From positions 1 to 53,012 of the forward strand of contig JBPCOI010000015.1 of the NCBI GenBank assembly GCA_051000395.1: a DNA stretch of 53,012 bases. The letters are read 5' to 3'. Origin of the DNA: JBPCOI01 sp051000395. GTDB taxonomy: Bacteria > Actinomycetota > Actinomycetes > Mycobacteriales > Jatrophihabitantaceae. Under the pieces are notes generated by a model. That model did no database searches. It saw only the letters and a list, made by a program, of their open reading frames with translations, and was not told the origin of the DNA. Within the stretch, counting starts at the first letter, position 1. Every line of letters begins with the position of its first letter. Positions 43,516-52,201 of the stretch are shown piece after piece. The position numbers were made by a program, and so were the translations under genes.

Positions 43516-44838
43516 CTACGCGGCTTGGGCGCGGCCGCGGCGGCCCGTGCCAACGCTGGGTTCCTGGACTGGCATCGTGTCCGCTGCGGACTGTGGCGGT
43601 TTCTTGACGAACAGCATAAGGATCGCCGCCGCCAGCAGTGATGCGGCCATGAACACGAACGCGGCGCCGGACTTGGTGCCGCCGCCCAGCGCGCCGACGA
43701 CATAAGCGCCGGCAAACCCGCCCACCGCGCCGAAGGCGTTGATCAGCCCCATCGCCGGGCCGGCGACATTGACGGGCAGGAACTCGGGGATGTAGGCGAA
43801 GTAGGGTCCGTACGGCGCGTACATCACCGCTCCGGCGATGACCAGCAGGATGAACGAGAACAGGAAGTTGCCGGTGCCGACGGCGTAGGAGCCGTAGAAG
43901 GCGCCGGTGCCGATCAGCAGAAACGGCCAGACGAACACCCGCCTCTTGCCGGTGCGGTCCGAGTAGTGTGAGTTCACTAGCATGAACAGCACGGCGAAGG
44001 CGTACGGGATCGCGGTCAGCAGGCCGGTCGCGGCAATGCCGCGCCCGGAGCCTGCCTTGACGATGGTGGGCAGCCAGAACACGAACCCGTAGACGCCGAT
44101 GCTCCACAGCGCGTACTGGATCGACAGCAGCATCACGTTGCGGGACTTGAACGCGTCCAGGTAGCTGTACACCTTGCTGAACCCGGCCTGCTCGTCGGCG
44201 AGTTGCGCTTCGATGGCTTCGCGTTCGCCGGGATCGAGCCAGTCGGCATCGGCGGGCCGATCGTCAGACAGCGCGCGGAACGCGAAGGCCCAGGCGATGG
44301 CGGGCAGTCCCTCGATGATGAACATCCAGCGGTAACTGGTGGCCTGGATGAGGTAGCCGGAGATCACCGACATCCACAGCAGCGTGACCGGGTTGCCGAG
44401 GATCAGGACGGTGTCGGCGCGGCCGCGTTCGGTCTTGCTGAACCAGTGCGTCAAGAACACCAGCATCGCGGGTATTACCGCGGCCTCGACCACCCCGAGG
44501 AGGAACCGGTCGATCAGCAGCAGCCAATACCAGACGATCACACCCTGCGCGGCGGCGAAGATACCCCACAGGATCAGCGACCAGAACATTAGCTTCTTCA
44601 CGCTGCGCCGTTCGGCGAAGCTGGCCGCCGGGACCTGGAAGATGAAGTAGCCGACGAAGAACAGCCCGCCCAGCAGCCCGGTCTGCGCGGAGGTGATGTG
44701 CAGCGCGCTCTGCAGCCCGCCGGCCGCGCCGAGGGAGTAGTTGGAGCGATCGAGGTAGGCGAAGCTGTAGGTGACGAACGCCAGCGGCATCAACCTGCGC
44801 CACCGCTGCGAACTCGACAGCCCGCTCGGGATCGTCAC
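43516..44838 (-). CDS. MFS transporter, anion:cation symporter (ACS) type
   Basis: 440 residues. SFAYLDRSNYSLGAAGGLQ, VPAASFAERRSVKKLM and the FLLGVVEAAVIPAMLVFLTHWF motif are characteristic of ACS-family organic-anion permeases. GTG at 44838 overlaps the DUF3040 gene stop (GTGA). Coupled to the 2-hydroxyacid dehydrogenase, it probably imports a 2-hydroxy or 2-oxo acid or a sugar acid that the dehydrogenase then handles; an inference from context. Confidence 0.85.
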   Translation of the reverse strand: MTIPSGLSSSQRWRRLMPLAFVTYSFAYLDRSNYSLGAAGGLQSALHITSAQTGLLGGLFFVGYFIFQVPAASFAERRSVKKLMFWSLILWGIFAAAQGVIVWYWLLLIDRFLLGVVEAAVIPAMLVFLTHWFSKTERGRADTVLILGNPVTLLWMSVISGYLIQATSYRWMFIIEGLPAIAWAFAFRALSDDRPADADWLDPGEREAIEAQLADEQAGFSKVYSYLDAFKSRNVMLLSIQYALWSIGVYGFVFWLPTIVKAGSGRGIAATGLLTAIPYAFAVLFMLVNSHYSDRTGKRRVFVWPFLLIGTGAFYGSYAVGTGNFLFSFILLVIAGAVMYAPYGPYFAYIPEFLPVNVAGPAMGLINAFGAVGGFAGAYVVGALGGGTKSGAAFVFMAASLLAAAILMLFVKKPPQSAADTMPVQEPSVGTGRRGRAQAA

Positions 44839-45164
44839 GGCAGGTCCGTTCGGTGCCAGCAGTCGGGCAGCTTCGGCCGCATCCGCGGCGAGATGACGGG
44901 GACCTGCCGGGGGTGACCGAAGGCCAGGAGCGCAGCGGCAGCTGTCGCGCTCAGCGCACCGGCCAACCCGCACAGTGCGTCCCGGGTGGCGCCCGAAAGC
45001 GTCGACGCGAGGGCGACCGCGGCGGCGCAGAACAGCGCGCAGCCGACGAGCACGAGGATGACGCGCACATTCGAACGGAGCCGATACCGCCTCGCCTTCT
45101 CGAGGTTTCTGAACTCGGCCTCAAACTCACCCAGAACCCGGCGCTCATGCGCTGAAAGCGTCAT
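44835..45164 (-). CDS. DUF3040 membrane protein
   Basis: 109 residues. MTLSAHERRVLGEFEAEFRN is the DUF3040 start, then two hydrophobic helices (about 34-54 and 62-82). ATG at 45164 has GGAGGGG upstream. It heads the DUF3040-MFS-dehydrogenase run through a 4-bp overlap. Family function unknown; small actinobacterial two-helix proteins. Confidence 0.8.
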   Translation of the reverse strand: MTLSAHERRVLGEFEAEFRNLEKARRYRLRSNVRVILVLVGCALFCAAAVALASTLSGATRDALCGLAGALSATAAAALLAFGHPRQVPVISPRMRPKLPDCWHRTDLP

Positions 45165-45622
45165 CGGTCCCCTCCTTCCTCGCTCAGTTCGACCCCCTCG
45201 CCGGCCAGCGGACTGCAACTGCGTGTCGCCCCGCAAGCCTGTGCCGCAAAGTCCGGCCGACACGCTTGGTCCGCATGTCCGGATTCGATGAGTCCACGAC
45301 GTCACGACTGCGGTGCTGCGAATCGATGCGCTCATGCCGGACTCCTGCGACGAAACAGCGCTGCCGGGGTCCGGGGCGGCGCGGTAACACAGAGCTACCC
45401 CCGGGCGGGCGACGGCAAACAGCGCGGTTAGCCCGCCCGAGGATTTGCGCGCGGACAGTGCCGGCGTGTGCGGCGGTCTGCTCCGGGACCGCGTCGCCGC
45501 GACCGACGTCGGCGGGACAGGAGCGAGACCGCAGCAGTTTCCGCCGCTGCACTCGCGGGTAGACGGTCGGTGAGCGGCTCGGCGAGCAGCGGCCGTCGCC
45601 GCCCCCGGCAAGAAGGGGCGCC
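45165..45622. other. 458-bp divergent intergenic region
   Basis: Between the DUF3040 gene (minus) and hpnR (plus). No frame has plausible protein character and I recognise no RNA. It should contain the promoters of both flanking units. GC-rich throughout. Confidence 0.6.
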
Positions 45623-47104
45623 ATGCGTACGCTATTTGTCCATCCCAGCGCGCTGCTGTATTCGGAAATCTTCCTGCGGCTTGAGCCGCTCGGACTCGAG
45701 CGGGTTGCCGCTGCCGCGCGGGCGGGCGGGCACGAGGTGCGCATCCTGGATCTGCAGGTGTTCGATCATGCCGACCTGGCCCGCGAGGTTGCCGAATATC
45801 AGCCCGAGGCGGTGGCATTCGGGTTGAACTATCTCGCGAACGTCCCCGAGGTCATCGACCTCGCCCGCCGGATCAAGGCGCTGCTGCCAGCCTGCTTCGT
45901 GTTCGTGGGCGGGCACTCGGTGTCGTTCATCGCCTCGCACGTGCTCGAGCAGGCCGATGGCGCCATCGACGCTGTCGTGCGCGGTGAGGGTGAGGTCGCG
46001 ACCCCGCTTCTGCTGGACGCCTGCCGCGACGGCGCAGCCCTGGAGGTGCCCGGGGTGATCACGGCCGACGGCAGCGGTCCGGCCCCGACAATGCTGGACA
46101 GCATCGACGAGCCCCGGCCGGCGCGGGAGCTGATGCGTCGCCGCAACAAATACTTCATCGGTGTACTCGATCCGGCCGCGTCGATCGAGTTCACCCGCGG
46201 CTGCCCCTGGGACTGCTCGTTCTGTTCGGCGTGGACGTTCTACGGGCGCAGCTACCGCAGAACCTCACCGCAGGCCGCTGCCGCCGAACTCACCACGATC
46301 GGCGAGCACGGGGTTTTCATCGTCGACGACGTGGCGTTCATCAAGGCCGAGCACGGTGACGCAATCGCTGCGGAGCTGGAGAAGCGCAAGATCGAGAAGG
46401 AGTACTACCTGGAGACCCGCGCGGACGTACTGCTGCGACATCCGCAGGTGTTCGAAAGATGGCGCCGACTCGGGCTCAACTATCTGTTCCTCGGCATGGA
46501 AGCACTCGACGAGGCCGGTCTGGAGCGGTACCGCAAGCGAGTCGACATCGATGACAACATGCATGCCCTCGAGTTGGCGCGCAAGCTCGGGATCACCGTG
46601 GCCATCAACCTGATCGTCGACCCGCGATGGGACAGCGCGCAGTTCGGCCGAGTGCGCGAGTGGGCCCTCTCGGTGCCCGAGATCGTCCACCTGACCGTGA
46701 TGACGCCCTACCCAGGAACGGAGATCTGGCACACCGAGTCCCGCAAGCTCACCACCCGCGACTACCGCATGTTCGACATCCAGCACGCTGTGCTGCCCAC
46801 CGAGTTGCCGTTGCCCGAGTTCTACCGCGAGTTGGTCAAGACTCAGGCCGTGATCGCACGCAAGCACCTCGGTGTCGCCGCCGCCCAGACGATCGCGATC
46901 ATCGGCCGCAACCTGATGCACGGACAGACGAACTTCGCGCGGATGATTTGGCGGTTCAACAAGGTTTACAACGCCGAGCGCCAGTACCGCGACCATCTGC
47001 AGCCAGTGCGCTACGAGCTGCCGCTACCCCAGCAGCACAGCATCGCGCCCCGAGACCGGCGCGCCCTCTACGTCCATCCACCAGCCCGCAGAGCAGGTGC
47101 CTGA
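45623..47104 (+). CDS. hpnR: Hopanoid C-3 methylase (B12-binding radical SAM)
   Basis: 493 residues. N-terminal cobalamin-binding-like domain (to about 150, FVFVGGHSVSFIASHVLE, VVRGEGE), then the radical SAM cluster CPWDCSFC with Cys194, Cys198 and Cys201 and RSYR after it. FIVDDVAFI, YYLETRADVL, LSVPEIVHLTVMTPYPGTE, KLTTRDYRMFDIQHAVLPT and HGQTNFARMIWRFNKVYN agree closely with HpnR as I know it. It methylates C-3 of bacteriohopanoids in the membrane. AGAAGGGG precedes the ATG. No squalene-hopene cyclase or other hpn gene is in the window. Confidence 0.88.
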   Translation: MRTLFVHPSALLYSEIFLRLEPLGLERVAAAARAGGHEVRILDLQVFDHADLAREVAEYQPEAVAFGLNYLANVPEVIDLARRIKALLPACFVFVGGHSVSFIASHVLEQADGAIDAVVRGEGEVATPLLLDACRDGAALEVPGVITADGSGPAPTMLDSIDEPRPARELMRRRNKYFIGVLDPAASIEFTRGCPWDCSFCSAWTFYGRSYRRTSPQAAAAELTTIGEHGVFIVDDVAFIKAEHGDAIAAELEKRKIEKEYYLETRADVLLRHPQVFERWRRLGLNYLFLGMEALDEAGLERYRKRVDIDDNMHALELARKLGITVAINLIVDPRWDSAQFGRVREWALSVPEIVHLTVMTPYPGTEIWHTESRKLTTRDYRMFDIQHAVLPTELPLPEFYRELVKTQAVIARKHLGVAAAQTIAIIGRNLMHGQTNFARMIWRFNKVYNAERQYRDHLQPVRYELPLPQQHSIAPRDRRALYVHPPARRAGA

Positions 47105-47554
47105 AGGCACGGGTTCGCGGTGGCGGTGCCGGCGTTCGCTCCGCTTCTGCTGACCAACTATGAGCAGGCACGCGATGCGACCGACACCGAGCTGATGCCG
47201 CTCGCTGAGATGGAGCGCAACCATGGCGGGTCCGTCGACGGACCTGACGTCGTTCGCCGCTCCCCAGCAGCTGACAGCAGGCGGGCTGTGGCGCAGGAGG
47301 CGGCCCGGTCGACAAGTGCCAGCAATCGCTTCAAGCCCGTCGATGAGCCGCCCGATCCCTCCGCTGAGATTCAGCAGGTTCGATTTCAAGACGCACGCCT
47401 TCGAAAGATGCCTCTCCAATGCTGGCGCCCGGATTTGCTGGAGTCCGTATCGGAATACAAGCCGATTTGGACAGCATCGGACAGCGGTGGTAGCCAGCTG
47501 ATCGTCGCGGGAACTGCCGCTGAGGTCGTAAGACGTCCGGTGCTGAAGCCGGAA
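47105..47554. other. 450-bp gene-free stretch of lower GC beside tRNA-Ser
   Basis: Visibly less GC-rich than its surroundings (roughly 55-60% over the last 200 bases by eye). A plus-strand frame from 47120 (149 codons) resembles nothing I know, and no integrase or excisionase motif is readable in any frame. Likely leftover of a mobile element next to its tRNA target. Confidence 0.5.
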
Positions 47555-47573
47555 ACCCTTATGAAATAAGGGT
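47555..47573 (-). terminator. Hairpin terminator of tRNA-Ser(CGA)
   Basis: ACCCTTAT and ATAAGGGT (47555-47562, 47566-47573) form a perfect 8-bp stem with a 3-base loop, starting 7 bases beyond the tRNA 3' end; TTTCC follows on the minus strand. Confidence 0.7.
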
Positions 47574-47580
47574 CCAAGAG

Positions 47581-47665
47581 CGGTGGCGGTGGGATTCGAA
47601 CCCACGGTGGTTTTACCCACACACGCTTTCGAGGCGTGCTCCTTTGGCCGCTCGGACACGCCACC
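47581..47665 (-). tRNA. tRNA-Ser(CGA)
   Basis: 85 nt. Acceptor GGTGGCG pairs with CGCCACC, D-arm TCCGAGCGGCC, anticodon loop CTCGAAA reads CGA, long variable arm, T-arm GTGGG/CCCAC. Discriminator G, CCA not encoded. A partial copy of its 3' part lies at 42138-42194. Confidence 0.96.
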
Positions 47666-47768
47666 GCCGCAGAGCTTACCGGACGGCAACGGCCACGATC
47701 TTGATGTACCCAGAGCCGGCGGCCGCGACTCGCGAGAGGCGCAGCGCCGTCCCAGGCGGGTGCGCAGC

Positions 47769-48218
47769 TCAGCGGCGCTCGGCGAAGAACGCGGCCAGCA
47801 GCGCCGCGCACTCGTCCGCGCAGACGCCGCCGACGACCTCCGGCCGGTGGTTGAGGCGGCGGTCGCGCACCACGTCCCATAGCGAGCCGACCGCTCCCGC
47901 TTTCGGATCCCAGGCGCCGAAGACGAGCCGCGACACCCGCGCGAGCACGGCAGCGCCCGCGCACATCGTGCACGGCTCCAGCGTCACGCTCAGTGTGCAG
48001 CCGACGAGTTGCCGCGAGCCCAGCGCCGCGCCTGCCCGGCGCAGCGCGAGCACCTCGGCGTGCGCGGTCGGGTCGTCGCCCGATTCACGCTCGTTGTGGG
48101 CAGCCCCGATCACCTCGCCGGACGTTGCGATCACCACGGCACCGACGGGCACCTCGCCGAACGCCAGCGCGACCCTGGCCTGCACGAGCGCCGCCTGCAC
48201 GGCGTCGTGATCGTCCAC
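47769..48218 (-). CDS. tadA: tRNA-specific adenosine deaminase
   Basis: 149 residues with the zinc deaminase motifs HAE (His53, Glu55) and PCTMC (Cys83, Cys86). It converts the wobble adenosine of tRNA-Arg(ACG) to inosine and is normally essential. GTG at 48218 follows the stop of the associated-protein gene by two bases. Neighbours tRNA-Ser and tyrA match the mycobacterial locus. Confidence 0.93.
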   Translation of the reverse strand: MDDHDAVQAALVQARVALAFGEVPVGAVVIATSGEVIGAAHNERESGDDPTAHAEVLALRRAGAALGSRQLVGCTLSVTLEPCTMCAGAAVLARVSRLVFGAWDPKAGAVGSLWDVVRDRRLNHRPEVVGGVCADECAALLAAFFAERR

Positions 48219-48220
48219 CC

Positions 48221-48718
48221 TCAGGCGCGCAGCTCGTCGAAGACCTGCCCGCAACCGGCCTTCTCGCACACGGCCACCAGCACGTCGATCGGCAGCGTGC
48301 CCTCATGCGCGCACATCGAGAGCAGGTCCGCGGCGGAGGTGCCGAGATCCTCGACGATCTCGGGGTCGCCGAACGGCGCGCTGTCGTGCACCGGCGGCGC
48401 GTCGACCAGCAGGTTCTCATCGTCGCCGAGGTCGTCCTCGCCGATCTCCGCCAGCTCTTGTGCGATCATCGCGGCCACCGGGTAGCTGTCGGCGGCATGA
48501 CCGTCGGACAGAAACGCGCGCGGATCGTCGTCGTCGTCATCGATGCGCACCAACGCCGCGTACTCGTCGTCCTGTTCCACGACCACCAGGCGCAGCTCGC
48601 CGGCGACGTCACGTGCCACGTCGGCGATGTCGGTGATGCTCTCGCACTCGGCCAGCGACAGCTCCACCCCGCGCCACCGGTCGCCGGCGCGGGACAGCAC
48701 GACTGCGAACGCGCTCAC
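48221..48718 (-). CDS. tRNA adenosine deaminase-associated protein, second copy
   Basis: 165 residues: FAVVLSRAGDRWRGVELSL, LRLVVVEQDDEYAALVRID, DDPRAFLSDGHAA, then an acidic linker and VEDLGTSAADLLSMC ... VCEKAGCGQVFDELR. This is the layout of the actinobacterial tRNA-deaminase-associated family (TIGR03941). GTG 48718 overlaps the preceding paralog (GTGA). Function unknown. Confidence 0.82.
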   Translation of the reverse strand: MSAFAVVLSRAGDRWRGVELSLAECESITDIADVARDVAGELRLVVVEQDDEYAALVRIDDDDDDPRAFLSDGHAADSYPVAAMIAQELAEIGEDDLGDDENLLVDAPPVHDSAPFGDPEIVEDLGTSAADLLSMCAHEGTLPIDVLVAVCEKAGCGQVFDELRA

Positions 48719-49203
48719 TGACGGCCGACCTGCGCCGACTCGGTGGCCTGGGCGTAGGAATCCCCCAGGCCCAAGCGCTCGACGATCGTCTCGAGCATCT
48801 CCTCCGGATAGGCGTCGATGTCGTCGAGGATCTGCTCCATCTCGTCCTCGGACAGATCGAGGTCGGCGAACAGGTCGAGGTCGCCCACCGGCCAGACCTC
48901 GTCGAGCTCGTCGTCCTCGGGCGGGTCCTCGCCCAGTCGCGCCAGCACCTGTCCGGCCAGTGGGTACTCGACGGCTGCAGTCATGTCCGAGAGCAGCAGC
49001 GAGATGCGCGGACCGTCCTGGCGCGCGATCAGGAAGAACTCGTCGTCGACGCTCGCGATGACGAACGGGCCGCCCTCGTTCGTCTGCGAGCGCAGCGCCT
49101 GCAGCAGCACGCCGAGGTCGCCGAGCACGGCAGGCGGCAGCGGTTCGACGCGCCACACTCCGCCGTCGCGGAGCGCCGCGACCGCGAAACGCCGCTGCAC
49201 CAC
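48715..49203 (-). CDS. tRNA adenosine deaminase-associated protein, first copy
   Basis: About 162 residues: RRFAVAALRDGGVWRVEPL, GPFVIASVDDEFFLIARQDG, ISLLLSDMTAAVEYPLA, acidic centre, and YPEEMLETIVERLGLGDSY. Same order of elements as its downstream neighbour, so the two are probably tandem paralogs. I prefer GTG at 49203 because GAGAGG overlaps the outermost GTG at 49215. Divergent from tyrA. Confidence 0.78.
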   Translation of the reverse strand: MVQRRFAVAALRDGGVWRVEPLPPAVLGDLGVLLQALRSQTNEGGPFVIASVDDEFFLIARQDGPRISLLLSDMTAAVEYPLAGQVLARLGEDPPEDDELDEVWPVGDLDLFADLDLSEDEMEQILDDIDAYPEEMLETIVERLGLGDSYAQATESAQVGRQ

Positions 49204-49334
49204 TGCTGCCACCACCTCTCACCCGCGTCCAGCCGTGCGAAGTATCGATCCTGACACGTCTTGCCCGACGGCGGGAAGTCGTTCTCGGCTAGGCGATAAC
49301 GTCGCGGCGTGACGACGACCGCGGGGCGCCGGGC

Positions 49335-50300
49335 GTGACCGCCCGCTTCGAGCGCGTCGCCGTCCTCGGGTTGGGTCTGATCGGCGGCTCGCTCCTGCAT
49401 GCGGTGCGGCACAACGGCCTAGACGTCGTCGGCTACGACATCGACGAGCAGACGGCGGCGGCCGCGAGCGCGTCCGGCGCGCTGGTGCTCACCAGCGACG
49501 CGGCCGCGGTGCGCGACGCGGACCTCGTCGTGCTCGCGATGCCGCTTCCGCAGGTGCCCGACGCGCTGCGGTCGCTGGTGCCGCACCTGTCACCGGGCGC
49601 GCTGCTCACCGACGTCGGCACTCTGAAGGCACCGGTGCTCGCCGCGGTGCGCGAGATCGTCCCGGACGCGCGGTTCGTGGGCGGGCACCCGCTGGCCGGG
49701 ACGGAGGACAGCGGGTGGGGTGCGAGCGATCCGCTGCTGTTCCGCGATGCGCCGTGGACGCTCGGCCTGGAGGCCGATACCGACCTGAACGCGTGGCTTC
49801 GGCTGGCTGAGCTGGTATGCGATCTGGGGGCCAGGCCGGTGCCGGCGACCGCCGTCGAGCAGGACGCCGCGGTCGCCCGGGTGATCGGGCTGCCGCACGT
49901 GCTGGCCGAGGCGCTCGCGCTCAGCGGTCTGGCCGGCGGCCCCCTCGGGTTGTCGCTGGCCGCGGGCTCCTACCTGTCCGGGTCGCGGGTCGCGCGCACC
50001 CGTCCCGATCTGGTCGCCACGTGGTGCGACGGCAACGCCGCACTCGTCGGCGCGCTCGACGACGTCATCGCGCGGCTGGGTTCGGCTCGCGACGAGCTCG
50101 CCGCGGACCGTTCCATGTACGACCTGGCCGCTGCCGGTCATGCGGCGCGCATCAACTGGGAGCACCGCCGCTTCGAGCCGGTCGAGCTGGCGGCGTCGGC
50201 GGTGCAGCTGCGCGATCACGGTCGCGACGGGGGTTGGGTCACCGCTGTCCTGCGCGACGAGGATGCGGTGCGGCTGCTGGGCATGCGCCCGGCGCGCTAG
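49335..50300 (+). CDS. tyrA: Prephenate dehydrogenase
   Basis: 321 residues. VAVLGLGLIGGSLL binds NAD, VVLAMPLPQVPDAL and LTDVGTLKAPV follow, and FVGGHPLAGTEDSGWGAS holds the catalytic His and substrate residues. It converts prephenate to 4-hydroxyphenylpyruvate for tyrosine. GTG start. Ends 11 bp from the converging LCP gene. Confidence 0.93.
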   Translation: MTARFERVAVLGLGLIGGSLLHAVRHNGLDVVGYDIDEQTAAAASASGALVLTSDAAAVRDADLVVLAMPLPQVPDALRSLVPHLSPGALLTDVGTLKAPVLAAVREIVPDARFVGGHPLAGTEDSGWGASDPLLFRDAPWTLGLEADTDLNAWLRLAELVCDLGARPVPATAVEQDAAVARVIGLPHVLAEALALSGLAGGPLGLSLAAGSYLSGSRVARTRPDLVATWCDGNAALVGALDDVIARLGSARDELAADRSMYDLAAAGHAARINWEHRRFEPVELAASAVQLRDHGRDGGWVTAVLRDEDAVRLLGMRPAR

Positions 50301-50311
50301 TCGCGCGCGGC

Positions 50312-51751
50312 TCACAGCGTGCAGGTCTTCTGCGCCGCGACGTAGCTGGGCGTGAGCGCCGCGCCGGCAGTGCTGCGCGTCGGCGTGCTCGCGCTCGTCG
50401 ACGCTCGTGGCACGACCGTGGTCGTGCCACGCACCGTCTGGACGATCACCGGTTTCCGGTCCTCGATCACCGAGTCGTAGAGCGCCCGTCCCTTGGCGGT
50501 GTCGAGCAGCACCCGTCCGGTCATGTCGGTGCCCGGCGGGGTGTAGTCGGCGTTGGCGATCGGGGCGGTGTAGAACACGACGCGGTGCGGGTCGAGGCCC
50601 TGCAACGAGGCCGCGAGCGTGCGCAGATCCGAGAAGGTGGTGCCGCGATCGATGGTGATCGCCCGCGTCGCCGCGTCCAGAAAGGACGTGAGCCGCGCCG
50701 GGTCGCTGAGCATGGTGCCCGACAGCGCCTGGCGCAGTACCGCGCCGAGGAACATCTGCTGCCGCTTGATGCGTCCGAGGTCCGAGCCGTCGCCTAGTGT
50801 CTCGCGCGCGCGGACGTAGGCCAGGGCCTGCGCGCCGTTGAGGTGGTTGGTTCCGGGATGCAGGTGCAGCCCGCTTTTGGGGTCCGAGACGTGCTGCGGG
50901 CTGCAGATGCTCACCGTGCCCATCGCGCTGACCATCGCCTCGAACCCGGTGAAGTCGATCTCGAGGAAGTGCGTGACCGCGATGCCGGTGAGCTTCTGCA
51001 CGGTCGCGATCGTGCACGCCGGACCGCCCACCGAGAACGCGGAGTTGAACATGTCCTGGTGCGCCGCGACGGTGCTGCCGTCCGGCGCCTTGCACGCCGG
51101 AATGTCGACCCACGAGTCGCGCGGGATACTGATGATCGTGGCCCGCGCGTGGTCCGGTGACAGGTGCACGATCATCGTGGTGTCCGAGCGCGCGCCGGGC
51201 GTGTGACCGAACCTCGAGTCGGCCCCGGCGCGCGTGTCGGAGCCGATGACCAAGAAGTTCTCGGCGTTCTGTTGCCGCGTGGCGTAGCGGATGTTCGGGT
51301 CGTGCGGCTGCAGGACGGCGACGCGGGTCAGTTGCCCGTCGAACTTCTGGTAGTAGTAGCCGGCCAGGCCCGCGACGGACGCAACGAGCAGCACGGTGAA
51401 GGCGAGCGCGGACACGCTCAGCCGCCAGAGCAGCGAGTGCGGGTGGACCGCGGCGGGCGGTGTGCGGCGTTGAGACCACGACCGGGTCCCCGACGACCTC
51501 GCGCCGCGCGGGACGTTCGCCTTCGCAGCGCGCGGGACGGCCTTCGCGCCGCGCGGGACACGGCTGGTGAGCCGCGCCAGCAGTTCCTCGTGCTCCGGCG
51601 TCATCCCGCTCGCGTCCCGCACCGGTGCGAACGGTGCCGTCAGCTCCTCGGGCGCGTAGGGCTCGAGCGGGACGTCGAGGCGCTCGGGCGCGGCACCGAA
51701 CAGCGCGTCCCACGGATCCTCGCCGGGAGTCGTGTCGCCGGGCTCAGACAC
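50312..51751 (-). CDS. LytR-CpsA-Psr (LCP) family glycopolymer transferase
   Basis: 479 residues, GTG at 51751 behind AGGGGAG. A cytosolic N-terminus with a basic VPRGAK-type repeat (about 65-85), one membrane helix (about 109-131), then the LCP domain: NFLVIGSDTRAG, GARSDTTMIVHLSPDH, ATIISIPRDSWVDIP, and GAQALAYVRARETLGDGSDLGRIKRQQ. A C-terminal Ser/Thr-rich tail ends KTCTL. LCP proteins attach lipid-linked polysaccharide to peptidoglycan outside the membrane, so it could anchor the glycan built at the left of the window. Confidence 0.9.
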   Translation of the reverse strand: MSEPGDTTPGEDPWDALFGAAPERLDVPLEPYAPEELTAPFAPVRDASGMTPEHEELLARLTSRVPRGAKAVPRAAKANVPRGARSSGTRSWSQRRTPPAAVHPHSLLWRLSVSALAFTVLLVASVAGLAGYYYQKFDGQLTRVAVLQPHDPNIRYATRQQNAENFLVIGSDTRAGADSRFGHTPGARSDTTMIVHLSPDHARATIISIPRDSWVDIPACKAPDGSTVAAHQDMFNSAFSVGGPACTIATVQKLTGIAVTHFLEIDFTGFEAMVSAMGTVSICSPQHVSDPKSGLHLHPGTNHLNGAQALAYVRARETLGDGSDLGRIKRQQMFLGAVLRQALSGTMLSDPARLTSFLDAATRAITIDRGTTFSDLRTLAASLQGLDPHRVVFYTAPIANADYTPPGTDMTGRVLLDTAKGRALYDSVIEDRKPVIVQTVRGTTTVVPRASTSASTPTRSTAGAALTPSYVAAQKTCTL

Positions 51752-52020
51752 GGTTCTCCCCTCAGCTGGCTGCCGGCGTGCGGATGCCCTTACGCGATTG
51801 ATGGCAATGCTGCTGCGGCATGGCACCGGGCGCCGACCGCACGAATGACGTCGACACTACGAGACGCGTGAGATCCCGGGCAACGGCTGCCAGCCCCCTG
51901 TCAGGGCGCCGTGCCGGTTGTGGAAGGGTCGCCGTGCGTCCCCTATGCTGGTCGGGTCCACCGGCGGGGCTAGCATGATGCGGTTCGCCGAGTGACGCTT
52001 GCGGAGCGAGCAGCCCAAGC

Positions 52021-52093
52021 GCCCTCATCGTCTAGAGGCCCAGGACGCCGCCCTTTCAAGGCGGTAGCACGGGTTCGAATCCCGTTGGGGGCA
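52021..52093 (+). tRNA. tRNA-Glu(TTC)
   Basis: 73 nt. Acceptor GCCCTCA with TGGGGGC, anticodon stem-loop CCGCCCTTTCAAGGCGG with anticodon TTC, T-arm ACGGG/CCCGT, discriminator A. CCA not encoded. Confidence 0.96.
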
Positions 52094-52122
52094 CGGCTTC
52101 TCGTTGTCTGCAGTACCTGCTA

Positions 52123-52196
52123 GGCCCCGTAGCTCAGTTGGTTAGAGCGCCGCCCTGTCACGGCGGAGGTCGCCGGTTCAAGTCCGGTCGGGGTCG
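52123..52196 (+). tRNA. tRNA-Asp(GTC)
   Basis: 74 nt. Acceptor GGCCCCG with CGGGGTC, D-arm AGCTCAGTTGG, anticodon loop CTGTCAC reads GTC, T-arm GCCGG/CCGGT, discriminator G. Five bases before the next coding start. Confidence 0.96.
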
Positions 52197-52201
52197 CCGC
52201 C

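Noticed and set aside
43516..47104. hpnR region as part of a hopanoid cluster
   Set aside because: Neighbours are a permease, a dehydrogenase and DUF3040; none is a known hopanoid gene.
47393..47413. GCACGCCTTCGAAAG on the plus strand resembling the tRNA-Ser anticodon arm
   Set aside because: About 14 matching bases with an inserted base, wrong orientation for a second attachment copy, and no T-arm; probably chance.
47024..47689. Minus-strand frame reading VSERPKEHASKACVGKTTVGSNPTATA
   Set aside because: This is the translation of tRNA-Ser(CGA), a familiar artefact, followed by nondescript sequence.
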